Source: Euperipatoides rowelli
Lineage: Eukaryota; Onychophora; Udeonychophora; Euonychophora; Peripatopsidae
DNA length: 11,184 bases
Strand: one strand, 5' to 3'
NCBI GenBank assembly: GCA_003024985.2
Contig: PXIH01S0000049.1
Shown here: positions 1 through 8,501 of the stretch, one piece after another
Layout: every line of letters begins with the position of its first letter
Numbering within the stretch: position 1 is the first letter of the stretch
The notes under the pieces: generated by a model
Databases searched by the model: none
What the model was told of the DNA's origin: nothing
Seen by the model: only the letters and a program-made list of their open reading frames with translations
Translations under genes and position numbers: made by a program

Positions 1-357
1 TTTGAAAATACAAAATACTTTTAAAATGTATTAGTTTTTATTTAAAGATGTCATTGAACAATTGAATAAAAAATTAAATAATTTTTCATCCAGTTGAAAA
101 ATAATAACTAGTTTTAAAAAATTGTGTGTTTTAAATATTTTATATAAATGTTACAATAATTTTATACAGTATAAATTAGTTCTAGTTCATTCCTAACACT
201 CAATATTATTAACCAATCATAATTTTTTTCTTTTTCTAGATGTAGTAGGGACATAATATTTATGAACTTTTTATTTTAGGTTATTAGTTATCAAAATATG
301 ATACGTATCAGATGTATGAAACTTAAACTTATATGCTAGAGTAGGTGTACAATAAAA
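1..357. other. AT-rich flank, no gene seen
   Basis: This stretch is very AT-rich and every frame is short and interrupted. A perfect 12-bp palindrome (TGATACGTATCA) lies at 299-310, just upstream of the integrase relic. It could be chance. No terminal repeat of the integrase-bearing element can be recognised here. Confidence 0.5.
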
Positions 358-1000
358 ATGGAAAATCGATGGATAGAAAAATATTATAACCCCGAACAAG
401 TAGGCAGTCTATCGGGGAAACAAGCCTTCCATCAGGGTGTACGAAAAGGCGCAGCATATAATAAAAAATTTGATGAGTGGTTTAAAATGCAAGATGCGTA
501 TACTTTACATATAAAACCTGTTAGAAAAAAATTTAAAAGGAGGAAGACTATTGTGCATGGGATTGATGATCATTTCCAAGCGGAATTAGTAGATCTACAA
601 AATATATATTTTGTATATATACATATATAATTCAGGGTTTAAATATTTATTAACTTGTATAGATATCTTTTCCAAATATGCTTGGACCTACCGGTACCTA
701 TGAAAAGTAAAACAGCTAAAGAAATCATTACCTTAAAAAAAATTATACAAGAACATAAACCGAATAAGATCCAGACAGATGATGGCAAAGAATTTCAGAA
801 CATCTTTCAAAGTTATTTAAAATAAAATATTCATTTCTTTATGGCCAAGTCAGAATTAAAATCTGTGGTCGTTGAACGCTTCAACCGGACATTAAAAACA
901 NGTAGCATGTGGAGATATTTCACCGCAAAAAACACTAAAATATTTAGATATCTTACCCCAACTCATGAAAAGTTATAATCATACTTTTCATAAAAGTTAA
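358..1000 (+). pseudogene. Broken DDE integrase relic, Polinton/Maverick (F54H12.3-like) type
   Basis: This is a decayed retroviral-type (rve, DDE) integrase. The reading frame opens at 358 with a family-like N-terminus (YYNPEQVGSLSG, then QDAYTLH, RKKFKRRKTIVHGIDD and AELVDLQN). It is broken near 600-630 by a TA-rich stretch. It resumes one frame over at 635-700 with KYLLTCIDIFSKYAW (first catalytic Asp), then returns to the first frame at about 697 with KIQTDDGKEF (second Asp). An in-frame TAA at 823-825 follows, then SVVVERFNRTLKT (catalytic Glu) at about 862-900 and MWRYFTAKNT. It shifts again near 935 to KYLDILPQLMKSYNHTFHKS, ending in TAA at 998. An N lies at 901. All three catalytic residues and their order are preserved, but two frame changes plus a return and one internal stop make it non-functional. 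No other Polinton genes are visible nearby, so this is an isolated remnant. The family assignment rests on remembered motif patterns; a related integrase-bearing transposon is possible. Confidence 0.85.
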
Positions 1001-3401
1001 CAGTAATCATATTAAGAGTAGGCCTACTTTGTGTTTTGTTCAATAATTTTGCTTAGTTTGAAATTTGCCTTGCAAGTAAGTGGAATTTTTATTTCTAATT
1101 ATGCTTCCGTTTATTAGTCACTATAAAAAACCAGCCTCCTCGTTCCTTTTTTCCATATTTGGGTATTTTTTTTTTTTGAGTTTCCAATTTACAAGAAACT
1201 AGTTTGTTTTGATACATACTCAAACCTTTCTCCATCTCGACAAAGATATTCATATCTATAGGAAAATATATGTGCCAAAAAAAATGTCATTGTAGTTCTT
1301 GTGTAGCACTTATAGGCCAATATAATTAGAATTCCACTGTTTTAGGACTATCAAGACTCCAGAGAAAAATAAACTTTAAGGCTACTCCTTCCCCTGTATC
1401 TGAATTTTTTTTATCTAATAAGGTTTACATGCTTTCATGGGTCCATTGTTTATCAAGCGCCTAATTCAAAACCATTTTATTTGTATTTAGTCAAATCTAC
1501 TGTCTGAATTGCCTGATAGCACCATTCAACTCCATTTCATATTATATAAAATACTCCCCCCCCTCCTCAAAAACACATATGGTATTAAACATAAGTCGAA
1601 TCAGCATTCTAGCAAAATAATAAAAAAATAAAAAAATCTTGTACCAATCAGTTACCTGTACTTCTAAAATTTTAATGATTAAAATATATACCTTAAAAAG
1701 CTATATTGCCTATATAACCACAAATTTGATCCATTTATGATTTTTAAAAATTTCAATGCAGTAAAATAATTTNAAAAAAAATCAAATCACTGTGGTTAAA
1801 TAGTAAGTGTAAAATAGATGATATTGGATGCTAAAAGAGAAGCCCTAAGTAAAAGCCTTGCTACCCTTAATCAGGGCAGTATTTTATGGTCATCAATGTA
1901 TAATATCCATGTTATTTTTGTGTGTAATTATAAGTACAGTCGAATAGCCTACCTTAAACATTATGCCAAATGACTATACAAGCCGATTTCTACCACTCAG
2001 AACTATAACATAACTTGTCAGATTACTTCGGAGCCGACTTGATTCTAAATGTCTTCTTATAAACATTCTATGAGAAATTAAGCAACACTACTTCAATCTC
2101 TGAAAGTTTGTAGTGTTTTACAAGAAGTCCACTACACTACAATCAATATAGGCCTAAGTTGCATGCAACCTAGTGATTTGCAGATGGAAATAAATGATGC
2201 CAAATTTGATTAAAATTATTTTAATGACTTTTCTATGTACATATATTTCATTTGAAACAATACAAAATAAATTAAAAACTGTTTTAAATAGACAATGATA
2301 ATTCACGTCCACAAAGTGTGATAACAATGGGGCATCAAATCAGGAAAAATAATCACATTTTACAACAAAGTATTTTTTTTTTTTCAAATTATAATTGACC
2401 ACTTTTAAGACAATTTCATTAAAGGGTAGCTTTTGGGGGCTGGGGATTTAGCAATAGGTATACATTCTCTCTATGTGGTGATTTAAAAATTATAAATATT
2501 TCTCTTTAGAAAATTTTATTAATGCATTAAAGTGATTATTTGACTTCATTTAATAGATCGTAACATTAGGCACAAAATGTATTCCATATCCAATATGAAA
2601 AATTTTACCATCTTGTATTTAAATCATTGAATTATACAAAGTGATGTCGTAAAAAAAAAGTATTTTGTAGTGATTTATTTCCTCATAAAATTGGTTGAAC
2701 CAATTTGATTATTACTGTAATATGAGGGATTATGGCTCCAATTCTTTACTGCTTAGGCCTATGTGTCAAAATGTAATGTCGTAAAAAAATATAAAACTAA
2801 TTAAATAAGTTTTCAAATAAAAATTTGATATAGTTTTAGAATTAGAAGCATTATTTAATATATTTACTTGTATTAAATGATTATGAAAAACACGTTAATG
2901 TCACAATCATGGAATTTAAAAATTGTTACAAAAATAAACAAGATGAGATGGACGTTAACAATTAAGTACAGGATATACAAAATGGTTTACATTGTTAAAA
3001 ATATATTAAAGAACTCGACAGTACTGAAAGATGTCATTAGTATAAAATTTTTTACATTTTCCAAGATGTTATAAAAACAGCATAAAAGAATCATTTAAAA
3101 ACATTGAAACCTTTTTCGATAGAGTAAAAACATACATTATTTTAACAGCATAGGCTAATTACAAGTGTTTCATAGTTGGCACTTTCATCACGTCTTCAAA
3201 ATTTCTGCGCTGTACGTTTTTTCTAGGGAAAAAAAATTAAAATTAAAATATGCAATATTTCACCGTAATAACTGTCATAGAATAAGTAATTATTTTGATC
3301 TATTATACTGACACTATAATAGATCTTAAATCTTTTAAAATTTATGAAATGGGAAAAATTTAGTGTAGTTCTTAATTGCTGAACAAAAAAATCAATCAAT
3401 A
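1001..3401. other. Gene-free AT-rich stretch
   Basis: I see no supported gene in these 2.4 kb. The one moderately long frame (2877-3074) has a low-complexity, Lys/Ile/Asn-rich composition expected from AT-rich noncoding DNA. The stretch contains homopolymer runs (T near 1166-1176, T near 2371-2383, A near 2650-2659), an N at 1773 and three copies of AGGCCT (1020, 2150, 2755). A short word, (T)AATGTCGTAAAAAA or GATGTCGTAAAAAA, occurs twice about 130 bp apart near 2643 and 2776. The region could hold the 3' end of the minus-strand peroxidase gene, but I could not identify an exon. Confidence 0.4.
2688..2706. repeat. Short perfect inverted repeat
   Basis: AAATTGGTT and AACCAATTT form 9-bp perfect arms around a single G. 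It is a small hairpin in noncoding AT-rich DNA with no neighbouring gene that would suggest a function. Confidence 0.5.
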
Positions 3402-3403
3402 TA

Positions 3404-3870
3404 CAGAAAAACCTGTCTTGAGAGACCACCACTTCCTCCAATGAAATAGTCTCAACAGGTGGTCTCTCAAAAGAAAACATCTTGAGGCCACCCCTGCTGC
3501 TATAAAATCACGGTCTTTTAAAGGAGTTGGTTTTTAAAATAAACTCCGCCTTCTTTTCAACAAACAGTCTCTCAAAAAGCCTAATACTGTATTATAATAC
3601 AGTACGTTATATTTTTAGGCATTTATACATGTTTAAATTCACTTTTATTAATTTTGTCTGAATAAAAAGAGGCACAATTTTTACAACTCATGGTCTTACA
3701 AAAAAGGTTGAATTTAATGCCTAGAAGTTTAAAAGGCTGGCCACTGGTCATGTTTGAGAGGTGGTCTTTAATAAGAGGTCATTTGTGTGAAAAATTGATT
3801 GGTGCAAAGAAATTGGTTGTTTAAAGGCAGGTGGTCTCTAATAGCAGGAGTCTCAAAACAGGTTTTCCTG
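3404..3870. mobile_element. Non-autonomous DNA transposon (MITE) with TIRs and TA target duplication
   Basis: The left end reads CAGAAAAACCTGTCTTGAGA. The right end, reverse-complemented, reads CAGGAAAACCTGTTTTGAGA, so the first 20 bases differ at only two positions. TA dinucleotides flank the element directly at 3402-3403 and 3871-3872, fitting a TA target-site duplication. The CAG(N)AAAACC termini and TA duplication are typical of pogo/Tigger-like members of the Tc1/mariner superfamily; that assignment is inference. The interior has no transposase frame. Instead it repeats the subterminal word GGTGGTCTCT or GGTGGTCTTT near 3457, 3762 and 3830, with its reverse complement near 3420. Length is 467 bp. 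Confidence 0.75.
3585..3604. repeat. 20-bp perfect palindrome inside the MITE
   Basis: TACTGTATTA is followed immediately by its exact reverse complement TAATACAGTA. It sits near the middle-left of the 467-bp transposon and contains both TACTGTA and TACAGTA, words that are over-represented throughout the window. Confidence 0.6.
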
Positions 3871-4098
3871 TAAATGAAAACAGTCCTAGAATTTATAGCT
3901 AAAAGTATCTTTTTGGTGGTGGTGGGAGGGGGGGGGATCTTTTTTTTGTGTGTACAGTACAACACTCCTTGGTGGTCTTTATGATTTTGCATTACTCTTA
4001 ATAAATCTTGGGCGATTTAGTAATTCGGCTAATCATTTATAAGGTTTTTTTCTCAAAGAATTTGATAATTTACTTCCTTTATAAGTTGCACTTACTGA

Positions 4099-4791
4099 GG
4101 CAATAACAGCTGTTATTTCAAGAAATTGAAACTTCTTGAAAAATGTTATATTTCGGGTGCTAAACATTTGGTGGGAAAAGCAATGGCACACTTGGTTCAA
4201 CTAAATCAAGCGCTCAGGTATCTCAATCCTAAAGAAGAAACTATGAAAGAAGCTGTTGATATATCTGTAAAGTAGCAAAATCTTTTGTGGAGCTCTTTAT
4301 CATGTCTGAGTGGAAATGTGTAATGCTTAAGTAAGAACCTGCTGAAATTGACATAACCTACTGAGAAATAGTAGGCCCATTTCATGACTGAAGAAGGTAG
4401 ATGGTTTAAAATGATCTCTCGCAACTAAAATGATCTCTCGCAACTAAAGTAACTAAAGCTGCACTTTGTCTCAGGGCAATGCAATATTGAAAGGAGATTG
4501 TTAAAAAAAATAAGGTTCTTAGAGAGGAAAAGATACATGTCTTGTAGGACCTTAAACAATATTCTGATAAAAGCTGTTGAGATGTTTTTCAACAATATAC
4601 ATCATCTCATTCCAATTACCGGTACTGGAATATTGATTACCTTGGGTCAAATGTTCAATAAGCATTATCAAAACTTTCAAGGAACAGCAACTAGCCAACG
4701 AAAAGGAGTTGTACTTAGGGGGAAAAAAATCAAGTTGGGAAAATCGGAAGAAAGATTAGAAATGCAAAAATTTCTAGAAAGACCAGAGTAA
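4099..4791 (+). pseudogene. Unassigned decayed coding relic
   Basis: A frame open at 4099-4275 has no ATG at its start. It encodes a protein-like stretch including KKLKLLEKCYISGAKHLVGK, then AMAHLVQLNQALRYLNPKEE and ends VDISVK before TAG. Further on, a frame open from 4453 to 4791 encodes a basic protein with RFLERKRYMSCRTLNN, LGQMFNKHYQNFQGTATSQR and a Lys/Arg-rich tail ending FLERPE. Between them the frames are interrupted by several stops and by a 19-bp tandem duplication. The amphipathic first part and the basic, Arg/Lys-rich C-terminus would fit a gag-like protein of a retroelement such as DIRS/Ngaro. I cannot point to a diagnostic motif, so the family is left open. It could also be a broken host retrocopy or a chance pair of frames. 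The relic is on the strand opposite to the peroxidase gene. Confidence 0.35.
4407..4444. repeat. 19-bp tandem duplication
   Basis: The unit TAAAATGATCTCTCGCAAC occurs twice in direct succession (4407-4425 and 4426-4444), followed by a partial third start (TAAA). The copies are identical, so the duplication is probably recent. It lies in the interrupted middle of the coding relic and shifts its frame by one base. Confidence 0.85.
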
Positions 4792-4824
4792 ATTAAGCTT
4801 TCTGCAAAAATATAAGTAAGTATA

Positions 4825-5096
4825 GTGACACCAAAACATCAGCAGATTATTTGCTTGATGAAGCTACAGATCGGCTTCAAAAAGGCCCTTAAAAAAAAAA
4901 AAAAAGTGTTATGTCTGAAGGAGGAAGGCAAAGAATACAAGAATATTCAAACTCTTCAAAAAAACTTGAGAAATGCTCTCATCACTTCATTTTTTAATAC
5001 TGTACAAGCAAAAAAGAAAATTCTGCTGTACATATTAGTATGCTATAAATATTGTGTTTTCATATGTATGTAGAATTAGAAAAAAAAAAAAAAAAA
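4825..5096 (+). other. Lys-rich open stretch ending in a poly(A) tract
   Basis: An open frame at 4825-5073 encodes a Lys-rich sequence without recognisable domains. Part of it comes from a run of 15 A near 4890-4904. An uninterrupted run of 17 A lies at 5080-5096, followed by non-A sequence. A poly(A) run downstream of the 4099-4791 relic on the same strand would fit the 3' end of a retroposed transcript. No matching target duplication was found at the two sides and no AATAAA precedes the run, so it may be a simple homopolymer. Confidence 0.3.
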
Positions 5097-5372
5097 CCCA
5101 GACCCAATCTAGGGCCAGAAATCAAACCTATAGTCAAGAACTAAAAACTAATTCCTGCTTAAACTCGATTTTTTAAGTGTTCATACTAATCATAAAATTA
5201 CAATCAACTTTTCTCAGTGTTGTATTTTTTAAAAAAATATGTATTTTTTATTTCTGGGTCTTAATGGGCACTTTGGTATGTAACAAAAAAAATAATTTTT
5301 CTCTTTCCTTTTAACTGATGCTTAAAACACTATCGATGAAAATTAAAAAAATAAAATAAAAAGTATAGTTAC

Positions 5373-5434
5373 CTTGCCATTTTCTTAAATCTATAGATGG
5401 AATTTCTTTACTCCGGCATAAAACTCTTAAATTC
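5373..5434 (-). CDS. Animal haem peroxidase, internal exon (C-terminal end of the domain)
   Basis: This 62-nt exon on the minus strand starts after a TTATTTTAG acceptor (AG complementary to 5435-5436) and ends at a GTAACT donor (GT complementary to 5371-5372). Its first G completes a Val codon begun by the exon at 6392-6500. Twenty codons follow, encoding NLRVLCRSKEIPSIDLRKWQ, then one G, so it leaves in phase 1. The pattern N-x-R-V-x-C...IP-x-x-D/N-L-x-x-W is the usual closing segment of the animal haem peroxidase domain (family knowledge), which supports both frame and splice choice. No stop codon is present, so the protein continues into at least one more exon at lower coordinates that I could not identify. 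After this point relatives either end soon or, in peroxidasins, continue to a VWC domain. Confidence 0.85.
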
Positions 5435-5517
5435 CTAAAATAATTTAAAAAGAAACATCACTATAAAGAATCATGAAGCAAATATACATCAGCGTTAGTG
5501 TTTCATGGTTCACTATA

Positions 5518-5534
5518 CCCCCCCCCCCCCCCCC
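5518..5534. repeat. (C)17 homopolymer
   Basis: Seventeen consecutive C on the plus strand appear as poly(G) in the peroxidase pre-mRNA, in an otherwise roughly 70% AT region. The exact length may be affected by sequencing error. Such tracts can form G-quadruplex or triplex structures, but nothing here shows that it acts in regulation. Confidence 0.8.
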
Positions 5535-5720
5535 TCACCATGCTTCCCCTTTTGTCAATGAGGAAGTTACTCCTCTAACCATCTGATGCAGAAAAATCTC
5601 CGAGCTACAAATAAGTTCGCTAATGCATAGATATCTGATTAATGAAATGTTAATTTAATTAGATTAAAAACTAAGTGATAGGCCTGTTATCAATTTTTAC
5701 TGGTCAAACATTTTAAACAA

Positions 5721-5762
5721 GTTATGGAAATCCATTATAAACCGCTATATTTAGAGTTATGT
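5721..5762 (+). repeat. 42-bp direct repeat, copy 1 (putative target-site duplication)
   Basis: The 42 bases starting GTTATGGAAATCC and ending TAGAGTTATGT are identical to 6291-6332. The two copies bracket a segment that ends in poly(A), which fits a target-site duplication made by LINE-type retrotransposition. Confidence 0.85.
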
Positions 5763-6290
5763 ATCAAAAAAGCTAAAAATTCTAGGCTAGTCAATAAACT
5801 ATTTGAAGGTACAGTAGTTCATCTATATTAATTATGGCTTTTAAACAAACAATATTTTGTTCTAATCTACTTAAAATAAAAAAATGATTTGAAAATAAAT
5901 ATCCACTTCAATAAAAACTAGATATCTTACAGCTAGCAATTTACTGTATTTGCATTCTCATTTCTTTGGTTCTCTATATTTGTCACTGTATAATGCACAC
6001 TAGCCAAATTTAAATATCTGGTTAATTCCTTTTAACCTTTAGTTGATTTGCTAGGTTCTCTTTAACCTTAATTAAAATATTTTGCATAAAAAGATTTGCC
6101 TACTCCGATGGATTTAGTGATGGAAAGCATCACTTAAATAGAATTTTATTAACAAAAACTACTAAGTTATTTATTTGAATGAATGCTTTTGACCCTGGGT
6201 GTATTGATATGCTTCCAGCTTCCATTATGTTTCACTAGGTTTTTATTGATGAATTATAATTTACGTTTCAATTGGAAAAAAAAAAAAAAA
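5763..6290 (+). mobile_element. Putative retroposed RNA insertion with poly(A) tail
   Basis: This 528-bp segment lies exactly between two identical 42-bp direct repeats and ends in 15 A (6276-6290) directly against the second copy. That arrangement, with target duplication, insert, poly(A) and target duplication, is what target-primed reverse transcription by a LINE machinery leaves. The insert has no sizeable open frame and no reverse transcriptase motifs. It is therefore more likely a SINE-like element, a 5'-truncated LINE 3' end or a retrocopied noncoding RNA or 3' UTR than an autonomous element. No canonical AATAAA was seen close to the tail. It is inserted antisense to the peroxidase gene, within its intron. 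A 42-bp duplication is longer than the common 7-20 bp, so a segmental duplication cannot be ruled out. Confidence 0.65.
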
Positions 6291-6332
6291 GTTATGGAAA
6301 TCCATTATAAACCGCTATATTTAGAGTTATGT
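6291..6332 (+). repeat. 42-bp direct repeat, copy 2 (putative target-site duplication)
   Basis: This is an exact copy of 5721-5762. It begins directly after the 15-A tail of the insert. The sequences beyond the two copies differ, so the repeat is bounded at 42 bases, or 44 if the two preceding A are counted. Confidence 0.85.
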
Positions 6333-6391
6333 TTTTAAATGTCTAGAAAAAATTACATTAGAAAATCAAATTATAAAAAAAGTTTACTTAC

Positions 6392-6500
6392 ACCCCTGGA
6401 ATTGCTTGTAGCATGGACAAACCTTGTATACTTTTGATCTGACGGCTGTTATCACATATCACCCTCGCCAATGAAATCTTCCTGATTTCAGTTAGTTGAT
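6392..6500 (-). CDS. Animal haem peroxidase, internal exon (SLARVICDN segment)
   Basis: This 109-nt minus-strand exon follows a TTTCTTTAG acceptor (AG complementary to 6501-6502) and ends before a GTAAGT donor (6386-6391). Its first two bases, AT, complete a GAT (Asp) codon started by the final G of the exon at 9313-9482. Thirty-five codons follow, including QLTEIRKISLARVICDN and IQGLSMLQAIPG, then GT that is completed by the next exon, so the donor is phase 2. The Q-L-x-E-I-R-K-x-S-L-A-R-V-I-C-D-N block is a strongly conserved C-terminal element of animal haem peroxidases. By family knowledge its Asn probably hydrogen-bonds the proximal haem-binding His, which lies in an upstream exon not seen here. 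The frame has no stops and the conserved residues are intact, so the exon looks functional. Confidence 0.93.
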
Positions 6501-6543
6501 CTAAAGAAATAATTGGATATGTCAGTCATGTTTAAAAAATTAA

Positions 6544-6568
6544 TTTTTTTTTTTTTTTTTTTTTTTTT
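6544..6568 (-). repeat. 25-base T run; poly(A) on the minus strand
   Basis: Read on the minus strand this is 25 A, preceded by a CAATAAAA word about 30 bases upstream (near 6600). That layout matches a polyadenylated RNA retroposed in the sense orientation of the peroxidase gene. No target duplication was found, and the inverted repeat at 6695 limits any body to about 125 bp, so this is a weak candidate. It also lies only about 45 bp upstream of the acceptor of the 6392-6500 exon. Confidence 0.4.
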
Positions 6569-6694
6569 ACAAAAATGGAATTTTCATTCCAATTTTTATT
6601 GTATAATTAACGATATAGTCCACAATTTTTTTTATAATTTCACAATTTCTTCCCCAACAAATTGGGGGAGGGAGCAGTTAATAGAAATTAGCTG

Positions 6695-6970
6695 AATGGT
6701 TACGGTACACTTTTATCAGCGCGACATCTTCGTTAAAGATCGTGACCGCCATTTCCGTTAGATACAAACTGGTATATTTTGCTTGGGGAATTGATTCCCT
6801 AGGTCTTTTGATTAAGGTATCATTTGTGGGTGTTTGTGAAATGCTACCTTCATCAAAAGACCTAGGGAATCAATTCCCCAAGCAAAATATACCAGTTTGT
6901 ANCAAACAGAAATGGCGGTCACGATCTTTAACGAAGATGTCGCGCTGATAAAAGAGTACCGTAACCCATT
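6695..6970. mobile_element. Fold-back element: long inverted repeat, about 131-bp arms, 13-nt loop
   Basis: The left arm (6695-6825) and right arm (6839-6970) are reverse complements with about five mismatches, one single-base indel and one N, or about 95% identity. The 13 bases at 6826-6838 form the loop. The arms start with AATGG(G)TTACGGTAC and include the blocks AGCGCGACATCTTCGTTAAA and GGGGAATTGATTCCCTAGG. The block around the arms is less AT-rich than the surroundings. No transposase and no convincing target duplication were found, so superfamily is unassigned. It fits a fold-back MITE or a recent inverted duplication. Open frames across it merely read through the arms. Confidence 0.85.
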
Positions 6971-8325
6971 TGTTTTTGTGCAACAGAAAAATATGGGATT
7001 AAGATTAATATTGTTTTCCCTCCCTTAAAAATAATTTTATGATCAAGTTATTGGTCAGAATGCCACTCATTTTTAATTTATCTCCAAATAAAATCCTATT
7101 CTGGTTGAAAATTGACAATATACCAGTCACCATTCAACATTGTCATTAAGCTTGTACAGTAAGCTATTGTTTATACACATTACCTAGTCAAGTTGCTTAT
7201 TTATAAAATGTGAATAAGTAGGCCTACTGTATATTCCTGAGGGTTTGATAAATAGCCTATATTGTTTAAAATATTTCTTACAATACAATGCACATGAATA
7301 TTAAGTGTAGAAATATTTGAAATTTCCCAAACCGCTCCAGAAATATAAAAATTAAATGCATGATTATCTTTATATAGTATTAGGAAATATATCAATATCA
7401 AATAGGCTAAGTTGTATAGGGAAAGTTATAGTTTTATCTTTAACATTTCATGAGCAACTCCTGGGTAAAAGCATAGGGAGGGACCAATTAGTAGTTAACT
7501 ATGCATCCATGGGTCATTTTTGGTCACTAGAATTAATATAATTTTACTTTAAGGTTAAATTCATAAATTACTATAGTATAGCCTATCGTTCTTAAAGTTA
7601 ATTAGATAACAGGTTAGGATACAGGATTTTCTCCTCCCTCCCCTCCCAAAACAATCACATTTTTTTGGTTAAAGTGCAGAATGCTGAGACACCAGAAATA
7701 CTTTCAAGTTCTACAGTTTATAAGCCTCTTAGAGACTTATAAATTGTAAATAGAGCCTCATAGCATACAATCATGCCACCTCTTGTGCTCGATAACATGA
7801 CCAAATGAATAAGGGTATACCCATTGGGAAGCAATTTGTTCGCTTAGGAAAGTATCAACTGTAAACTTTTATTGACAATGAGAATTTAACAATTGTGTGA
7901 TGCCAATATTTTACAGAACTAGGCCTTATAAAATAAATTTTTGAAAAAAATAACATTGACATTTACTATATTAGTATTGATTGGTATACTTATACTAAAA
8001 AATATACTAAAAAAACAATAAAGGGGAATATATTTATTTTTGTAGTATTAAGTTTTATTGGGTCATGTGAATGCAGGCAGATACTGCATTCAGCAGCTAA
8101 TACTAATAGATCTTGTGGAATTGTGATAGATGGTGCTATACCAGAATTGAAATGTTTATTTTCCGTTGTTAGAAATGTTTTAAATTTGACCCTTTTTAGA
8201 AAACTTAGTTAAATTGAACAGGACTTTACAACATACAGTATATAAATCACTAATATTTCAGTTTAAATCCATACAAACATAAAATGACAAAATTATCTAG
8301 CAGTGTTTATTTTACAGTTTTAACG

Positions 8326-8501
8326 TTCATTCCAAACCGAACCTTAACTCCCATTATTAAAGCCACTATTGCTCAACCCTATAAGGTGCAATAAGCCGGT
8401 TGTTTTCACCCAAACCCTGAACCCTAACTCCTACTACATATTAACCCTACTATGCTCCAACTTCATGATAATCAAGAGGTGCAATAATTTTTCGGAATGA
8501 A
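8326..8501. repeat. Possible short repeat element with weak terminal inverted repeats
   Basis: TTCATTCCAAA at the left and TTCGGAATGAA at the right form 11-base ends that match with one mismatch. Between them the sequence is unlike its surroundings, with repeated AACCCTAA-like words (ACCCTGAACCCTAACTCC, TTAACCCTAC) and two copies of GGTGCAATAA about 100 bp apart. It could be a small MITE or a decayed CCCTAA-related repeat. The short arms could also be chance. Confidence 0.35.

Larger units (their letters stand above)
5435..6391 (-). other. Peroxidase intron (957 nt) enlarged by an insertion
   Basis: This intron runs between the exons ending at 6392 and starting at 5434, with GTAAGT donor and TTTTAG acceptor on the minus strand (phase 2). 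Removing the putative retroposed insert (528 bp) and one copy of its 42-bp target duplication would leave about 387 nt. That suggests the intron more than doubled in size through one insertion. It also holds a run of 17 C on the plus strand. Confidence 0.75.

Noticed and set aside
2877-3074. 65-codon plus-strand open frame
   Set aside because: Its Lys/Ile/Asn-rich composition is typical of AT-rich noncoding sequence and no motif is present.
3223-3480. 85-codon minus-strand open frame
   Set aside because: It crosses the left boundary of the 467-bp MITE and has no protein-like features.
3768-3992. 74-codon minus-strand open frame
   Set aside because: It crosses the right end of the MITE and includes a low-complexity Pro/Thr run from a G-rich tract; not a gene.
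4206-4424. 72-codon minus-strand open frame
   Set aside because: It is antisense to the 4099-4791 relic, with no splice sites or domain supporting it.
4500-4801. Candidate last peroxidase exon on the minus strand after a TATTTTTGCAG acceptor at 4802
   Set aside because: The phase would fit and the frame stays open for a while, but the residues show no match to peroxidase C-termini and the frame is the exact antisense of the basic plus-strand relic. I could not separate it from chance.
6742-6948. 68-codon plus-strand open frame
   Set aside because: It runs through both arms of the inverted repeat and contains an N; its length follows from the palindrome and not from coding selection.
7201-7541. 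Two overlapping opposite-strand open frames of 61-66 codons
   Set aside because: Both are short, lie within the large peroxidase intron and show no recognisable domain or start context.
8393-8456. Telomere-like CCCTAA words
   Set aside because: Only isolated, imperfect units such as ACCCTGAACCCTAACTCC occur, with no regular tandem array, so neither a telomere nor an interstitial telomere repeat can be claimed.
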